Positions 56,727-64,000 of a DNA stretch of 64,000 nt are shown piece after piece (position 1 is the stretch's first letter; each line of letters opens with the position of its first letter). Made by a program: the position numbers and the translations under genes. The stretch is from Methylomarinovum caldicuralii (GTDB lineage: Bacteria > Pseudomonadota > Gammaproteobacteria > Methylococcales > Methylothermaceae), in NCBI RefSeq assembly GCF_033126985.1, contig NZ_AP024714.1:1814990-1878989 (forward strand). Reading direction: 5' to 3'. Below the pieces are notes generated by a model, which did not search any database, was not told where the DNA came from, and saw nothing but the letters and a program-made list of their open reading frames with translations.

Positions 56727-57512
56727 ATGAAATCCGTACGACAAACTATGATGTTTCTGGGCTTGACGCTGACCCAACCGGCTGTCGCCTTCGACATCGC
56801 TTTCGATTACACTTACGGTGGTTCCTTTTTCGATGCCTCCATCCAGAACATTCTCGACAGCGCCGCCGCCGTTTACGAAAGCCAAATCACCGATACCCTG
56901 GCAGATACCTCGGGTTTCAGCATCTCCATTAACAATCCTTCCGACCCAAACCAACAGGTGCAAGTCAGCGCATCACCCGGGGACACAGTCACCATCTATC
57001 TCGGCGCCCGGGACCTGGGGTCCGGCATTCTGGGCCAGGGCGGTCCCAGTTGGTTCGAAGGCAACAATCCTCCAAGAACCGCCTCCAGCAATGAATTCGA
57101 ACCCGCGCTTGGGGTCATCACCTTCAACAACGCCTTCAACAACTGGTATATCGACAACGATCCCAGTACCACTGAATCGTTCAGCGGCTACGATTTTTAC
57201 TCGGTCGCCCTGCACGAGATCGGCCACGTCATGGGCATCGGCACCGCGCCTTCCTGGAATGCCCAGATCCAGAACGGCCGGTTCACCGGAACCCAAGCCG
57301 TCAATGTCTATGGCGGCAACGTGCCCCTCACCAGCGACGGCGGCCACTGGGCCGAGGGCACCCAAAGCACGGCCAACGGCCAGACTCAGGAAGCGGCCAT
57401 GGACCCCACCATCGCCAACGGCCAGCGCAAACAGCTAACCGACCTGGACTGGGCTGCCCTGGACGATATCGGCTGGAACGTAAAAGACATTTCAGTGAGT
57501 CCGAACTCATGA
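56727..57512 (+). CDS. secreted matrixin-like zinc metalloprotease
   Basis: A 261-residue protein with a signal sequence ('TMMFLGLTLTQPAVAF'). The zinc motif 'ALHEIGHVMGIGTAPSW' (HExxHxxGxxxxx, near residue 172) and a Met-turn-like 'EAAMDPTI' are those of metzincins related to M10. There is no PEP-CTERM tail. GGAGG ends 5 nt before the second of two adjacent ATGs (56727), so that start is preferred. It overlaps the PqqD gene by ATGA and is driven by the sigma-54 promoter. It might process surface proteins or the exported peptide. Confidence 0.82.
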   Translation: MKSVRQTMMFLGLTLTQPAVAFDIAFDYTYGGSFFDASIQNILDSAAAVYESQITDTLADTSGFSISINNPSDPNQQVQVSASPGDTVTIYLGARDLGSGILGQGGPSWFEGNNPPRTASSNEFEPALGVITFNNAFNNWYIDNDPSTTESFSGYDFYSVALHEIGHVMGIGTAPSWNAQIQNGRFTGTQAVNVYGGNVPLTSDGGHWAEGTQSTANGQTQEAAMDPTIANGQRKQLTDLDWAALDDIGWNVKDISVSPNS

Positions 57513-57787
57513 ACCGGCAACAGCGTTACCATATCCCCGACTACGTGCTGTTTCAGCAGCTGGAAAACGAGACCGTCCTCCTCAACCTGGAGGACGGTTA
57601 TTATTACGGCCTCGATGATCTGGGAACCCGGATCTGGCAGATGTTGAAGCAAGGCGACAGCCTGGGCGAATGTCTGGAATGGATTCTAGAAAACTATGAG
57701 GTTTCGCCGGAACAGGCCGAAAAGGATCTTGAGGCGCTGATCCGGCACATGACTGAAAAGGGGCTGATCGAACCCGCCGGTTCATGA
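57509..57787 (+). CDS. PqqD-family peptide chaperone (RiPP recognition element)
   Basis: A 92-residue winged-helix protein: 'YHIPDYVLFQQLENETVLLN', 'LEDGYYYGLDDLGTRIWQML' and a C-terminal helix pair ending 'HMTEKGLIEP' are diagnostic of PqqD/B1-like leader-peptide binders. It is sandwiched, with 4-nt overlaps, between the metalloprotease and the HprK-like kinase. It most resembles the PqqD-like proteins paired with HprK-related kinase A (the so-called HPr-rel-A systems). Confidence 0.9.
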   Translation: MNRQQRYHIPDYVLFQQLENETVLLNLEDGYYYGLDDLGTRIWQMLKQGDSLGECLEWILENYEVSPEQAEKDLEALIRHMTEKGLIEPAGS

Positions 57788-58641
57788 CAATCCACCATCA
57801 TTCGCTTTACAGCCTGAACCTGGCCAGCGACTTCGATCTCGGACTACCCCCTGCCCGGGGAAAAACGGATCTGCGGATCTGTCGCGGCGCAGGCCATGGC
57901 GTGATCCTCCGGCTGGCGACCGGACAGGCCTGGCTTGATCCGGAGGCCGGAATGATCCATTTCCAACCCGATCCGCAACTGGATGCGGAGGACGTCCGGC
58001 AGATCATCCTCAACGTCCTGCTGCTGGAAATGCTGCCCCGGCTCGGCTACGTCTGTCTCCACGGCAGCGCCGCCACCTACGGCGGTTACACCCTCGCGGT
58101 GCTCGCCCCCCAGGGCACCGGCAAGTCCACCTACGTCGCCGCCCTGGCATCCCGGGGCTGGCAGCTGCTCAGCGACGATCTACTGATCATCAAGGCGGAA
58201 AGGCTGACCCTCCAGCCCGGCATCCCCCAAATCCGCCTGTGGCAGGACAGCATCGAAACCCTTGGCTGGCACCGCCGCCCCCGTCATCCCGACCGTTACC
58301 GGCCCGGTAAATTCGCCCTGCCGCTGCAGACCGACCCGCACCCCCGCCGTCCCGGCGCCATGATCGTGCTGGAGCGGGGAAACGGGGAAATCAGACGGCT
58401 CTCACCTGCGGAAGCCTTTTTCAGCCTGCTCAACAACAGCTTCCCCCTGCAGATTCCAAGTCGCCAGGCCGAAGCCCTGCGCTTTCAGACGCTCAGCCGC
58501 CTGAGCTGTGATCTTCCGGTTTACCGCCAGTCCCTGACACCCCGCATCCAGGAAAACATCCGCCGCGCGCTGGATGCCATCGCCCCGGCAAGCATGGCGA
58601 CAATCCAAAAAGAAATCCCGCGGCAAGCACGGGATTCCTGA
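57784..58641 (+). CDS. HprK-related kinase (HPr-rel-A type)
   Basis: A 285-residue P-loop protein resembling the C-terminal half of HPr kinase/phosphorylase: 'YVCLHGSAATYGGYTLAVLA', Walker A 'APQGTGKSTYVAAL' near residue 109, and 'WQLLSDDLLII' (acidic catalytic/Mg site). It lacks the HPr-binding DRTase-like N-terminal domain. In lasso and HPr-rel-A loci such kinases sit beside PqqD proteins, where they may phosphorylate a peptide; the true substrate is unknown. Translation is coupled to the PqqD gene. Confidence 0.85.
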   Translation: MTIHHHSLYSLNLASDFDLGLPPARGKTDLRICRGAGHGVILRLATGQAWLDPEAGMIHFQPDPQLDAEDVRQIILNVLLLEMLPRLGYVCLHGSAATYGGYTLAVLAPQGTGKSTYVAALASRGWQLLSDDLLIIKAERLTLQPGIPQIRLWQDSIETLGWHRRPRHPDRYRPGKFALPLQTDPHPRRPGAMIVLERGNGEIRRLSPAEAFFSLLNNSFPLQIPSRQAEALRFQTLSRLSCDLPVYRQSLTPRIQENIRRALDAIAPASMATIQKEIPRQARDS

Positions 58642-58657
58642 AGATTGGGGGCCCCCT

Positions 58658-58825
58658 CTAGGGGGAAGGCGGCTGGAAGCCCCCCCCCCCGCCGGGGCCG
58701 ATTCCACCCGGCCCCGGCGGGCCGCCGGCGGGAATGGAGGTGCGCCCCAGGGTCAGATGGGAGACCCCCCCATACTCGGTCAACCTGGGGGGTTGGTAGG
58801 CCTGCTTCTTTTCTTGCTGATTCAT
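58658..58825 (-). CDS. RiPP precursor with lasso-type leader and Gly/Pro-rich core
   Basis: A 55-residue peptide starting at the ATG 58825, with GAGG 10 nt upstream. Residues 10-27 ('YQPPRLTEYGGVSHLTLG') fit the lasso leader pattern Y-x-x-P-x-L-x-x-Y-G-x-x-x-x-L-T. The remainder, from Arg28, consists of Gly, Pro, Ser, Thr, Ile, Ala, Phe and Gln ('TSIPAGGPPGPGGIG', then 'PGGGGGFQPPSP') with no Asp, Glu, Cys or Lys. A lasso macrolactam is therefore impossible. An 11-base G run falls in the core coding sequence. It converges on the HprK-like gene with a 16-bp gap and lies downstream of the PEP-CTERM gene on the same strand. Confidence 0.75.
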   Translation of the reverse strand: MNQQEKKQAYQPPRLTEYGGVSHLTLGRTSIPAGGPPGPGGIGPGGGGGFQPPSP

Positions 58826-58844
58826 CGTCGATACCTCGAAAACT

Positions 58845-59540
58845 TCATCCACATTTTGAGTATGGCATATTTATCCGCTGCCGCACCATCAGGCCGAGCA
58901 ATCCGATGCCCATCAGCAAGAGACTGCCCGGCTCCGGCACGGTGAACTTCCAGCCGTGGATGAAAACGCCGTTGACGTAGGAATCCACCTGCCAGTCACC
59001 CCGCTCGTCCAGAACCAGAGGGTCGGTGAAGAACTGCCATCCGGGTCCCAAAGCACTGGAAAGGGTGCTCCACGGCACCTCGACATCGTTCCGCTGCTTG
59101 TCGGTGGCAGGATCGGCCATGGTGGAAGGGGCGTTCCACACCACGGTCCAAACCAATTTATCAACTAGAGATGATCCCCAATTGCTCAAAGCGGCATTGA
59201 GGGCAGCTTGGGACAGATGGGTGAAATCGAACAGCTCACCCGCCCGTACCGTATCACCAAAGGAAAACATATCCAAAGCCGCCGGACCACCGCTTTTCTG
59301 CGGTACCGGTGTTCCGGAACCGGTATCGAGATAGGTCACGACCCCTGCCGGAACTGCGTTTTCCGAGATGGTGATGACATCGGTCCCGTCCGGCACCCCG
59401 GCCACTCCACTGGCCCCTGTTGCCGTATCTCCATCGATGTCGCAGTAGGGATAACTCCCCGCGCAGTTCAAAGGCGTCGCCCCCGCAACGCCCCCGGCCA
59501 GCAGCAAGGCCAGCCCCAAACAAAAACGTATCAATTTCAT
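58845..59540 (-). CDS. PEP-CTERM sorting domain protein
   Basis: A 231-residue exported protein with a signal peptide ('FCLGLALLLAGGVAGA') and a C-terminal exosortase signal 'VPEPGSLLLMGIGLLGLMVR', followed by basic residues and a short extra tail ('QRINMPYSKCG'). The mature part is Asp/Gly/Thr-rich with no known enzymatic motif. The ATG 59540 has GGGAG 8-10 nt upstream. It should be cleaved by an exosortase, none of which is in the window, and displayed or released with exopolysaccharide. Expression probably depends on sigma-54. Confidence 0.9.
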   Translation of the reverse strand: MKLIRFCLGLALLLAGGVAGATPLNCAGSYPYCDIDGDTATGASGVAGVPDGTDVITISENAVPAGVVTYLDTGSGTPVPQKSGGPAALDMFSFGDTVRAGELFDFTHLSQAALNAALSNWGSSLVDKLVWTVVWNAPSTMADPATDKQRNDVEVPWSTLSSALGPGWQFFTDPLVLDERGDWQVDSYVNGVFIHGWKFTVPEPGSLLLMGIGLLGLMVRQRINMPYSKCG

Positions 59541-59577
59541 CGCTGAGTCTCCCACAGAATCGATCCGATTATAGTCA

Positions 59578-59593
59578 AGCAAAAATCATTCCT
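59578..59593 (-). promoter_or_regulatory. sigma-54 promoter of the PEP-CTERM gene
   Basis: The minus strand reads AGGAATGATTTTTGCT, with GG and GC 10 nt apart and TTGCT matching the -12 element, about 38 nt before the ATG. The -24 half is less conserved than that at 56664. Confidence 0.6.
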
Positions 59594-59668
59594 TTTTTTA
59601 TTTTCTTATTTACATCCAATATGTTACAGAACAACCGCTGACCTTGAAAAACAAGTCGGCAGGCAATT

Positions 59669-59685
59669 TGTAAAAAATCCTGACA
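59669..59685 (-). promoter_or_regulatory. putative enhancer site matching the 56535-56601 motif
   Basis: The minus strand reads TGTCAGGATTTTTTACA, identical at 15 of 17 positions to the tandem motif before the metalloprotease operon, and 75 bp upstream of the -24/-12 promoter. Confidence 0.65.
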
Positions 59686-59687
59686 AC

Positions 59688-60881
59688 CTACAACCGCTCC
59701 AGCCTGGAATCATAATCCGGGTCGCCCCAGGCCTTCAACCCCGCAGGCAACTTGCACAACAGACAACCCACCCGGGCCGGGAGGTTTTGCCAGCCCGGGG
59801 CATAACAAACGTTGCGCCAGGTCCAGGGCAGCAGGTTCAGGCGGTAGTAAACCGTCAGCGCCGTGCGCCATACCGCTTCCCGCCAACCGGGCGTTTCCGC
59901 CGGCACCGAAAACCGCAGCCCCATCAGCAGCCGCCGCGCGTTCCAGCGCGCCCACCGCCCGGCCTGATTCAGCAATGGCGTCTTCGTCCCGAACAATTCG
60001 CCGGCAAGCACCGCATACGCCAGCAGCGGCGTGCGAAAATCCTGGCGCTCGCACAAGGACAGCAGCGCCCGCCAGTCGATCCGCTCCCGGTAACGCGCCG
60101 CCAGCCAGGCAAATTCCGCCACCTGCATCAGATTGACCCGGGCGGACAGATACTCCTTTTTGAGGGCGTGGAGCACGTTGTGCAGCACCCTTTCGGCAGG
60201 GGCCGGAATGGCCGTTCGCCGCCCCTCCCAGACGACCTCCTCCCGATGCCGCCAGGCCCGCTCCGCCGGAAGAATACGATCCCCTTGGCCGTAACAAACC
60301 CGATAATGAATCTCGATCATCACCTGATGGCGGGCATCATAAAACGGCGGCAGGTGATGGTGGCGGCGGTCAAACATGTTCCCCGCTAACACCGCCTCCG
60401 GCGGGCATTCCTCGCGGAAAGCGTTCTCCAGCAACACCTTCCGGGCCCGATCCTTTTGGGACTCCGGCACCAGAATGTCGAGATCCCCCATAGGCCTGGC
60501 GCCGGGATCGCCATACAGACCGTCGCAGAAGGTCGCCGCCCCCTTGAGCAACAGGGTCTCAATGCCGGCTTGCTCGAACAAGTCCAATATTCCAAGCAGG
60601 CAGTGACGGTGGCGCAGATAGCGCACCGTGTCACGACGGTAGGCCGCCTTCAGCGCAACCACCACCCCGGCGGGCAATTGCGCCAGAAGCCCATGGCGTT
60701 TAAGATTGACATACAACAAGGAAGCACAGCCGTGGGCCTGTGCGTAGGCAAGCCTCAGGGGCAATAACTCAGCGGAATCAGGATTGACGCATCCAGACAG
60801 ATCGGGGGCCAGCAACCTGGACAACAGCCTCACCGCACCACCGCCGGCTATCTCTGGCAACAAATCAGCCACCAACGCCAA
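59688..60881 (-). CDS. nucleotidyltransferase family protein (NTP_transf_5 type)
   Basis: A protein of about 397 residues (TTG start at 60881; GTG at 60872 is equally possible) with the minimal nucleotidyltransferase core: 'IETLLLKGAATFCDGLYGD', 'ARPMGDLDILV' (DxD metal site) and 'VMIEIHYRV'. Helical C-terminal domains follow. Genes of this family recur beside lasso-B2, PqqD and HprK-like genes, but their substrate is unknown. It overlaps the end of the small membrane protein gene. Confidence 0.83.
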   Translation of the reverse strand: MALVADLLPEIAGGGAVRLLSRLLAPDLSGCVNPDSAELLPLRLAYAQAHGCASLLYVNLKRHGLLAQLPAGVVVALKAAYRRDTVRYLRHRHCLLGILDLFEQAGIETLLLKGAATFCDGLYGDPGARPMGDLDILVPESQKDRARKVLLENAFREECPPEAVLAGNMFDRRHHHLPPFYDARHQVMIEIHYRVCYGQGDRILPAERAWRHREEVVWEGRRTAIPAPAERVLHNVLHALKKEYLSARVNLMQVAEFAWLAARYRERIDWRALLSLCERQDFRTPLLAYAVLAGELFGTKTPLLNQAGRWARWNARRLLMGLRFSVPAETPGWREAVWRTALTVYYRLNLLPWTWRNVCYAPGWQNLPARVGCLLCKLPAGLKAWGDPDYDSRLERL

Positions 60882-61311
60882 ACTCCGCCTTGAACCAGCT
60901 CCAGATCCCCAGGGAATACCCCGGGATCAGGTCGATCCCCAGGGCCGACTTGACCAGATACAGCACCAACAGCCCAAACAACGTCGCCACCGTCACCAGG
61001 CTCCCCAGAAACACTGCCTCGGTCCAACGCATCATCCGCTCGATCCGGCGCGGCAGACGGCGGCGATCGCGCCCGAAGAGGATCACGTAATAAAAACGCC
61101 AGCGCCACAGGGGAATCGTGCCGCGCAGATCCACCGGATGGATCTTCCACTGCCGCGCCCCCAGCGCAATCTTGAGGCCGAGGAGTTGCTCGTCGCTGAA
61201 ACTGTCGCGCAGTTCCGCCGGCAGACGGGTCAGCAGACCGCGGACGAAGGGATCGTTGCGGATGGTGTCTTGTTTCCCGGTAGTACCCGGCGGCGGGTGA
61301 TGGCGGGTCAT
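60865..61311 (-). CDS. small membrane protein, unknown
   Basis: A 148-residue protein with a polar N-terminus, a basic central region ('VILFGRDRRRLPRRIERMMR') and one strong membrane helix ('AVFLGSLVTVATLFGLLVLY', about residues 100-120). The ATG at 61311 overlaps the region just after the WcaI stop. It is not recognised as a named family. The tight spacing to WcaI and the nucleotidyltransferase places it in the same operon. Confidence 0.7.
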   Translation of the reverse strand: MTRHHPPPGTTGKQDTIRNDPFVRGLLTRLPAELRDSFSDEQLLGLKIALGARQWKIHPVDLRGTIPLWRWRFYYVILFGRDRRRLPRRIERMMRWTEAVFLGSLVTVATLFGLLVLYLVKSALGIDLIPGYSLGIWSWFKAEFGVGG

Positions 61312-61312
61312 T

Positions 61313-62536
61313 CTAACATCCAATATGTTTCAACAGCCTGTTTTCAAACGCCGTCAGGATGGCCTCACGATCCAGATACCGGCGTGCGTAATCAATGGCC
61401 GGCTTGTTGCGTCGTCCCTCCGATCCGGCCTGGCGAAGCACCTGAGCAATGACTTCCACCAGCCTGTCCGCATCCTCAGGCGGACACAATGCTGCGATTC
61501 CGGGATTCTCCCGCACCAGTCTGCCCAACTCGGTATCCGGCTCGGCGGTGACCACCGCCCGGCCGCCGATGGCCAAGATATTGGTCAGTTTGGAAGGCAT
61601 CACCAGATCGGCCGCTCCTTTCTTCTGCAACACTAAATGCACATCCGCCGCCGACAGCATGGCAGACAACTCTTCCGCCGGTTGCAGGGGGAGAAAGCGG
61701 ATATTGCTCAAGCCGGCACAGGCGCGTTTCAAGTCCTTTTCCGCCGCGCCCTGACCGCAAACGACAAACTGCACCCGGGGCAGACGTGCCGCCACCTGGG
61801 GCAATATTTCCAGACCCTGTTTTTTCCCCAGATTTCCGGCATACAGCACCAGGGGCGTTCGATCATCCAGCCCCAGGCGCGCCCGGAAGCGTTCCCCGCC
61901 TACAGCATCCTGGGCGACCGAGGCATCGGCCCAGTTGGGCAGCAGAAAGGTTCTTTCCGGGGGCACCCCCTTGACCAGCAGGCGTTCCTGCATGCTGCGG
62001 GAAATGGTCGAGACCACCTGGCAACGGCGCAGCAGAAAACGTTCCATCCCCAGCACGGCACGCCCCAGTTTTCCTGGATTCAACATACCCAGACCCAGGG
62101 CTGCGTCGATTTCGAAATCCTGAATATGCAACCAACACCGCCCCCGCCCCAGCCGCGCGGCCAGCAAAGCCACCGGCAACGACAGAAAGGCTGGCGCTAT
62201 AGCAATCACCCAGTCCGGCCACCAGCGCGACCACCACAACGCCGGCGGCACGCTGCTGGCGGCGAAACTGGCCAGATGAACGATCCGCTTCCAGGCGGAA
62301 GGCCGCCCGGGCACCCACAGGGGGCAGCGCCAGACTTCAACCCCCTGCTGGGACTCCCGCCGATAGCGCCAGCCCGAATAGCCTTCACCCACCCGCCAGG
62401 AGGGATAATAAGGCGGTGCGGTGATAACCCGCACCTGATGGCCACGCGCCGCCAGCCAGGCAGCCATCTCACCGGAGTAGCGGCCGATGCCGGTGAGTTC
62501 AGGGGTGAAATTGAGTCCTAACAGGAGAAGTTTCAC
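61313..62536 (-). CDS. WcaI family glycosyltransferase
   Basis: A 407-residue GT4-type, GT-B-fold glycosyltransferase starting at GTG. N-terminal 'LGLNFTPELTGIGRYSGEMA' and 'VITAPPYYPSW' are hallmarks of the colanic-acid WcaI group. 'LYAGNLGKKQGLEIL' and 'VMPSKLTNILAIGG' form the nucleotide-sugar site. It adds a sugar to a lipid-linked EPS repeat unit at the inner membrane. It starts 22 bp after the WcaF-like gene. Confidence 0.88.
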   Translation of the reverse strand: MKLLLLGLNFTPELTGIGRYSGEMAAWLAARGHQVRVITAPPYYPSWRVGEGYSGWRYRRESQQGVEVWRCPLWVPGRPSAWKRIVHLASFAASSVPPALWWSRWWPDWVIAIAPAFLSLPVALLAARLGRGRCWLHIQDFEIDAALGLGMLNPGKLGRAVLGMERFLLRRCQVVSTISRSMQERLLVKGVPPERTFLLPNWADASVAQDAVGGERFRARLGLDDRTPLVLYAGNLGKKQGLEILPQVAARLPRVQFVVCGQGAAEKDLKRACAGLSNIRFLPLQPAEELSAMLSAADVHLVLQKKGAADLVMPSKLTNILAIGGRAVVTAEPDTELGRLVRENPGIAALCPPEDADRLVEVIAQVLRQAGSEGRRNKPAIDYARRYLDREAILTAFENRLLKHIGC

Positions 62537-62558
62537 TAAACTCGAACGCTGGCAAATT

Positions 62559-63125
62559 TTAGGTCTGAGATTGCCTCAAGCGCGGCTTTACAGGGCGCGC
62601 AGGGCAACCAAAACAGATCATGCCTTCCGGCATCTCTGAAAAAACACTGCTTCGGGCGCCTATCAAAGCGCCTCTGCCAATTTTCACCCCCGGAGCGATA
62701 AATACGTCCGTGGCGATCCATGCCTGATCTTCTATTTTGATCTTATTCGCAATCATATCAAATGACACTTTCTTATAATCATGGGTTGCGGAGCAAAGAT
62801 ACGAGCGTTGGCTTATAACCACATCCCGGCCGATTTCAATCTCGCCAAGGCTGTAGATTTCAACGTGATCGCCAACCCATGAGCGATCACCGATCTTAAC
62901 CTTCCAAGGATAAGTAACTCTTACAGAAGGGCGGATTAGAACCCTGTCCCCAATTTCCGCGCCAAAAAGCCTGAGCAGAAATCTGCGCCACCCGTACATG
63001 AATTGTGGCGACATTGCAAACAGCGTGGATTGCACGATCCACCAGATTTGCACATACCATCCAGGCCTGCCACGAAATCCAGAAGGCAGCCGGAACAATC
63101 CGAGATTCTGAAATTCAGGATGCAT
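62559..63125 (-). CDS. WcaF family colanic-acid-type O-acetyltransferase
   Basis: A 188-residue left-handed beta-helix acetyltransferase. Hexapeptide repeats run from about residue 55 ('AEIGDRVLIRPSVRVTYPW', 'IGDRSWVGDHVEIYS', 'IGRDVVISQRSYLCSATHDY') with the catalytic His in 'SATHDYK'. The N-terminal 'FRLPSGFRGRPGW' is typical of WcaF. It would acetylate an EPS sugar. Confidence 0.88.
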   Translation of the reverse strand: MHPEFQNLGLFRLPSGFRGRPGWYVQIWWIVQSTLFAMSPQFMYGWRRFLLRLFGAEIGDRVLIRPSVRVTYPWKVKIGDRSWVGDHVEIYSLGEIEIGRDVVISQRSYLCSATHDYKKVSFDMIANKIKIEDQAWIATDVFIAPGVKIGRGALIGARSSVFSEMPEGMICFGCPARPVKPRLRQSQT

Positions 63126-63203
63126 TACAGTTTTATTCCCACCCTATTACCCACATCTCTCGCCCCTGTAGTAAGATATTGATTTCTTTGGATAGGCGTT
63201 GAC

Positions 63204-64000
63204 ATGAGCTGGGCTGAACAAGAATTTTTTCCCTGGCGCTGGGCGATGCCCGCCTGAACCGGCGGCTGTGCCGGGTGATAGAAGCGATGGCAAGCGATCC
63301 GATGGCGAGCGTTCCCAACGTCTGCGGGGGTGGCTGGGCGGAGACCAAGGCGGCCTACCGGCTGCTGGACAATGCCAGGCTGGATTTTCGGGAGGTGTTG
63401 CGGGCCCACAGTGTGCCGACCCTGGAACGGATCCGGCAGCAGTCGCGGGTGCTGTGCCTGCAGGACACCACCGAGCTGGATTATTCCGGGCGGCCGTCGA
63501 TGGCGGGGTTGGGACGGCTGAATTACGAGCAGCGTCAGGGGTTGTACCTGCATCCGACGCTGGTGATCAGTGAGGCGGGCGTGGCCCTGGGGGTGACCGA
63601 CTGCTGGCACTGGGCGCGTTTGCCCAAGGGGGAACCGGACCTGGCCGAAAGCCTGCGTTGGGTGGAAGGTTATGAGCGGGTGGCCGAGATGGCCGCCCTG
63701 GCGCCCGAGACCCGGCTGGTGTATGTCGCCGACCGCGAAGGTGACCTTCGGGCCCTGATCGACCGGGCCGAACAGCTGGGCTTTGCCGCCGATTACCTGA
63801 TCCGGGTGCAGCACGACCGTAAGCTCAATGACCCCCTCGATGGCAAACTGCGGGCCGCGGTCGAAGCCCAGCCGGTGTTGGGGACGATCGCCTTTGACCT
63901 GCCGGCCGGCGGCAACCGCCCGGCCCGGCAGGTCACACAAACAATCCGGCTCGCCCGGGTCGAACTGAAGACCCGAAGCGGCCCGGGTCCCCAAGTCACC
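63204..64000 (+). pseudogene. IS4-family transposase, N-terminal part, with a possible frameshift; continues outside the window
   Basis: The ATG frame reads 'MSWAEQEFF' and stops at 63260. The recognisable transposase continues in the -1 frame from the T6 run at 63225-63230 ('SLALGDARLNRRL', 'GGWAETKAAYRLLDNA', 'CLQDTTELDYSGR' with the first catalytic Asp, 'YVADREGDLRAL' with the second) to the window edge. IS4 transposases normally lack frameshifts, so a one-base deletion in the T run is likely; -1 slippage is an alternative. Element ends are not visible. Confidence 0.75.

Noticed and set aside
50381-58825. Canonical lasso peptide cluster
   Set aside because: No lasso cyclase in the window and no acidic residue in the precursor core, so a macrolactam ring cannot form.

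Overview
The window is GC-rich chromosomal DNA from a gammaproteobacterium. The gene orders ribF-ileS-lspA and ccmCDEFGHI, the BPG-dependent GpmA, AmpD and the DUF1631 and DUF3014 proteins all fit that class. PEP-CTERM sorting, sigma-54 promoters and a System I cytochrome c maturation operon suggest an environmental, exopolysaccharide-making, cytochrome-rich bacterium. A Methylococcales-like lineage is possible, but no diagnostic methanotrophy gene is present.

Positions 1-25154 are mostly ordinary housekeeping DNA: an M20 peptidase tail, Rep helicase, an alpha/beta hydrolase, a 5-oxoprolinase relic behind a beta-CASP metallo-beta-lactamase protein, a LOG-family protein, gpmA with a clear terminator, an R3H ATPase, a proton-pumping pyrophosphatase, a DUF1631 protein, ampD, a YdcF-like protein and the ribF-ileS-lspA operon. 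At 19.9-25.6 kb a secreted heparinase II/III-like protein is divergent from a 1054-residue fusion of VanZ-like domains with an O-antigen ligase/polymerase, followed by a small secreted Cys-containing protein.

Positions 25.6-27.26 kb hold a 189-bp inverted-repeat element and an intact ISAs1-family insertion sequence with a 10-bp target duplication, just upstream of ccmCDEFGHI (27.3-32.9 kb; ccmAB are absent). Next come a Uma2 protein, the NAD-salvage pair pncA-pncB with yigZ, an hsp20-lon pair, a DUF533 relic, a DUF3014 protein, tRNA-Val(CAC), a DUF2892 protein, htpG with a near-consensus sigma-32 promoter, and a sodium-dependent transporter with a class V aminotransferase.

Positions 45.6-63.2 kb form an exopolysaccharide and peptide-modification island with more AT-rich intergenic regions. 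It encodes an outer-membrane barrel, a Wza-like export protein, a Wzc-like tyrosine kinase, a CpsB/YwqE phosphatase with an apparent frameshift, an ABC exporter, a lasso-B2-like transglutaminase-fold protease, a VanZ protein and an O-antigen ligase split by an IS66-family element. A matrixin-like metalloprotease, a PqqD-type recognition protein and an HprK-related kinase follow. On the opposite strand lie a 55-residue precursor with a lasso-type leader but a Gly/Pro-rich core lacking any acidic residue, a PEP-CTERM protein, a nucleotidyltransferase, a small membrane protein, and WcaI- and WcaF-like enzymes. The protease operon and the PEP-CTERM gene share a 17-bp motif upstream of -24/-12 promoters, so they are probably co-regulated. 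An IS4-family transposase runs off the right edge.

The most interesting candidate is this RiPP-like cassette: leader peptide, PqqD, HprK-like kinase, B2 protease, metalloprotease and exporter, without a lasso cyclase in the window, wired to a PEP-CTERM/sigma-54 regulon.
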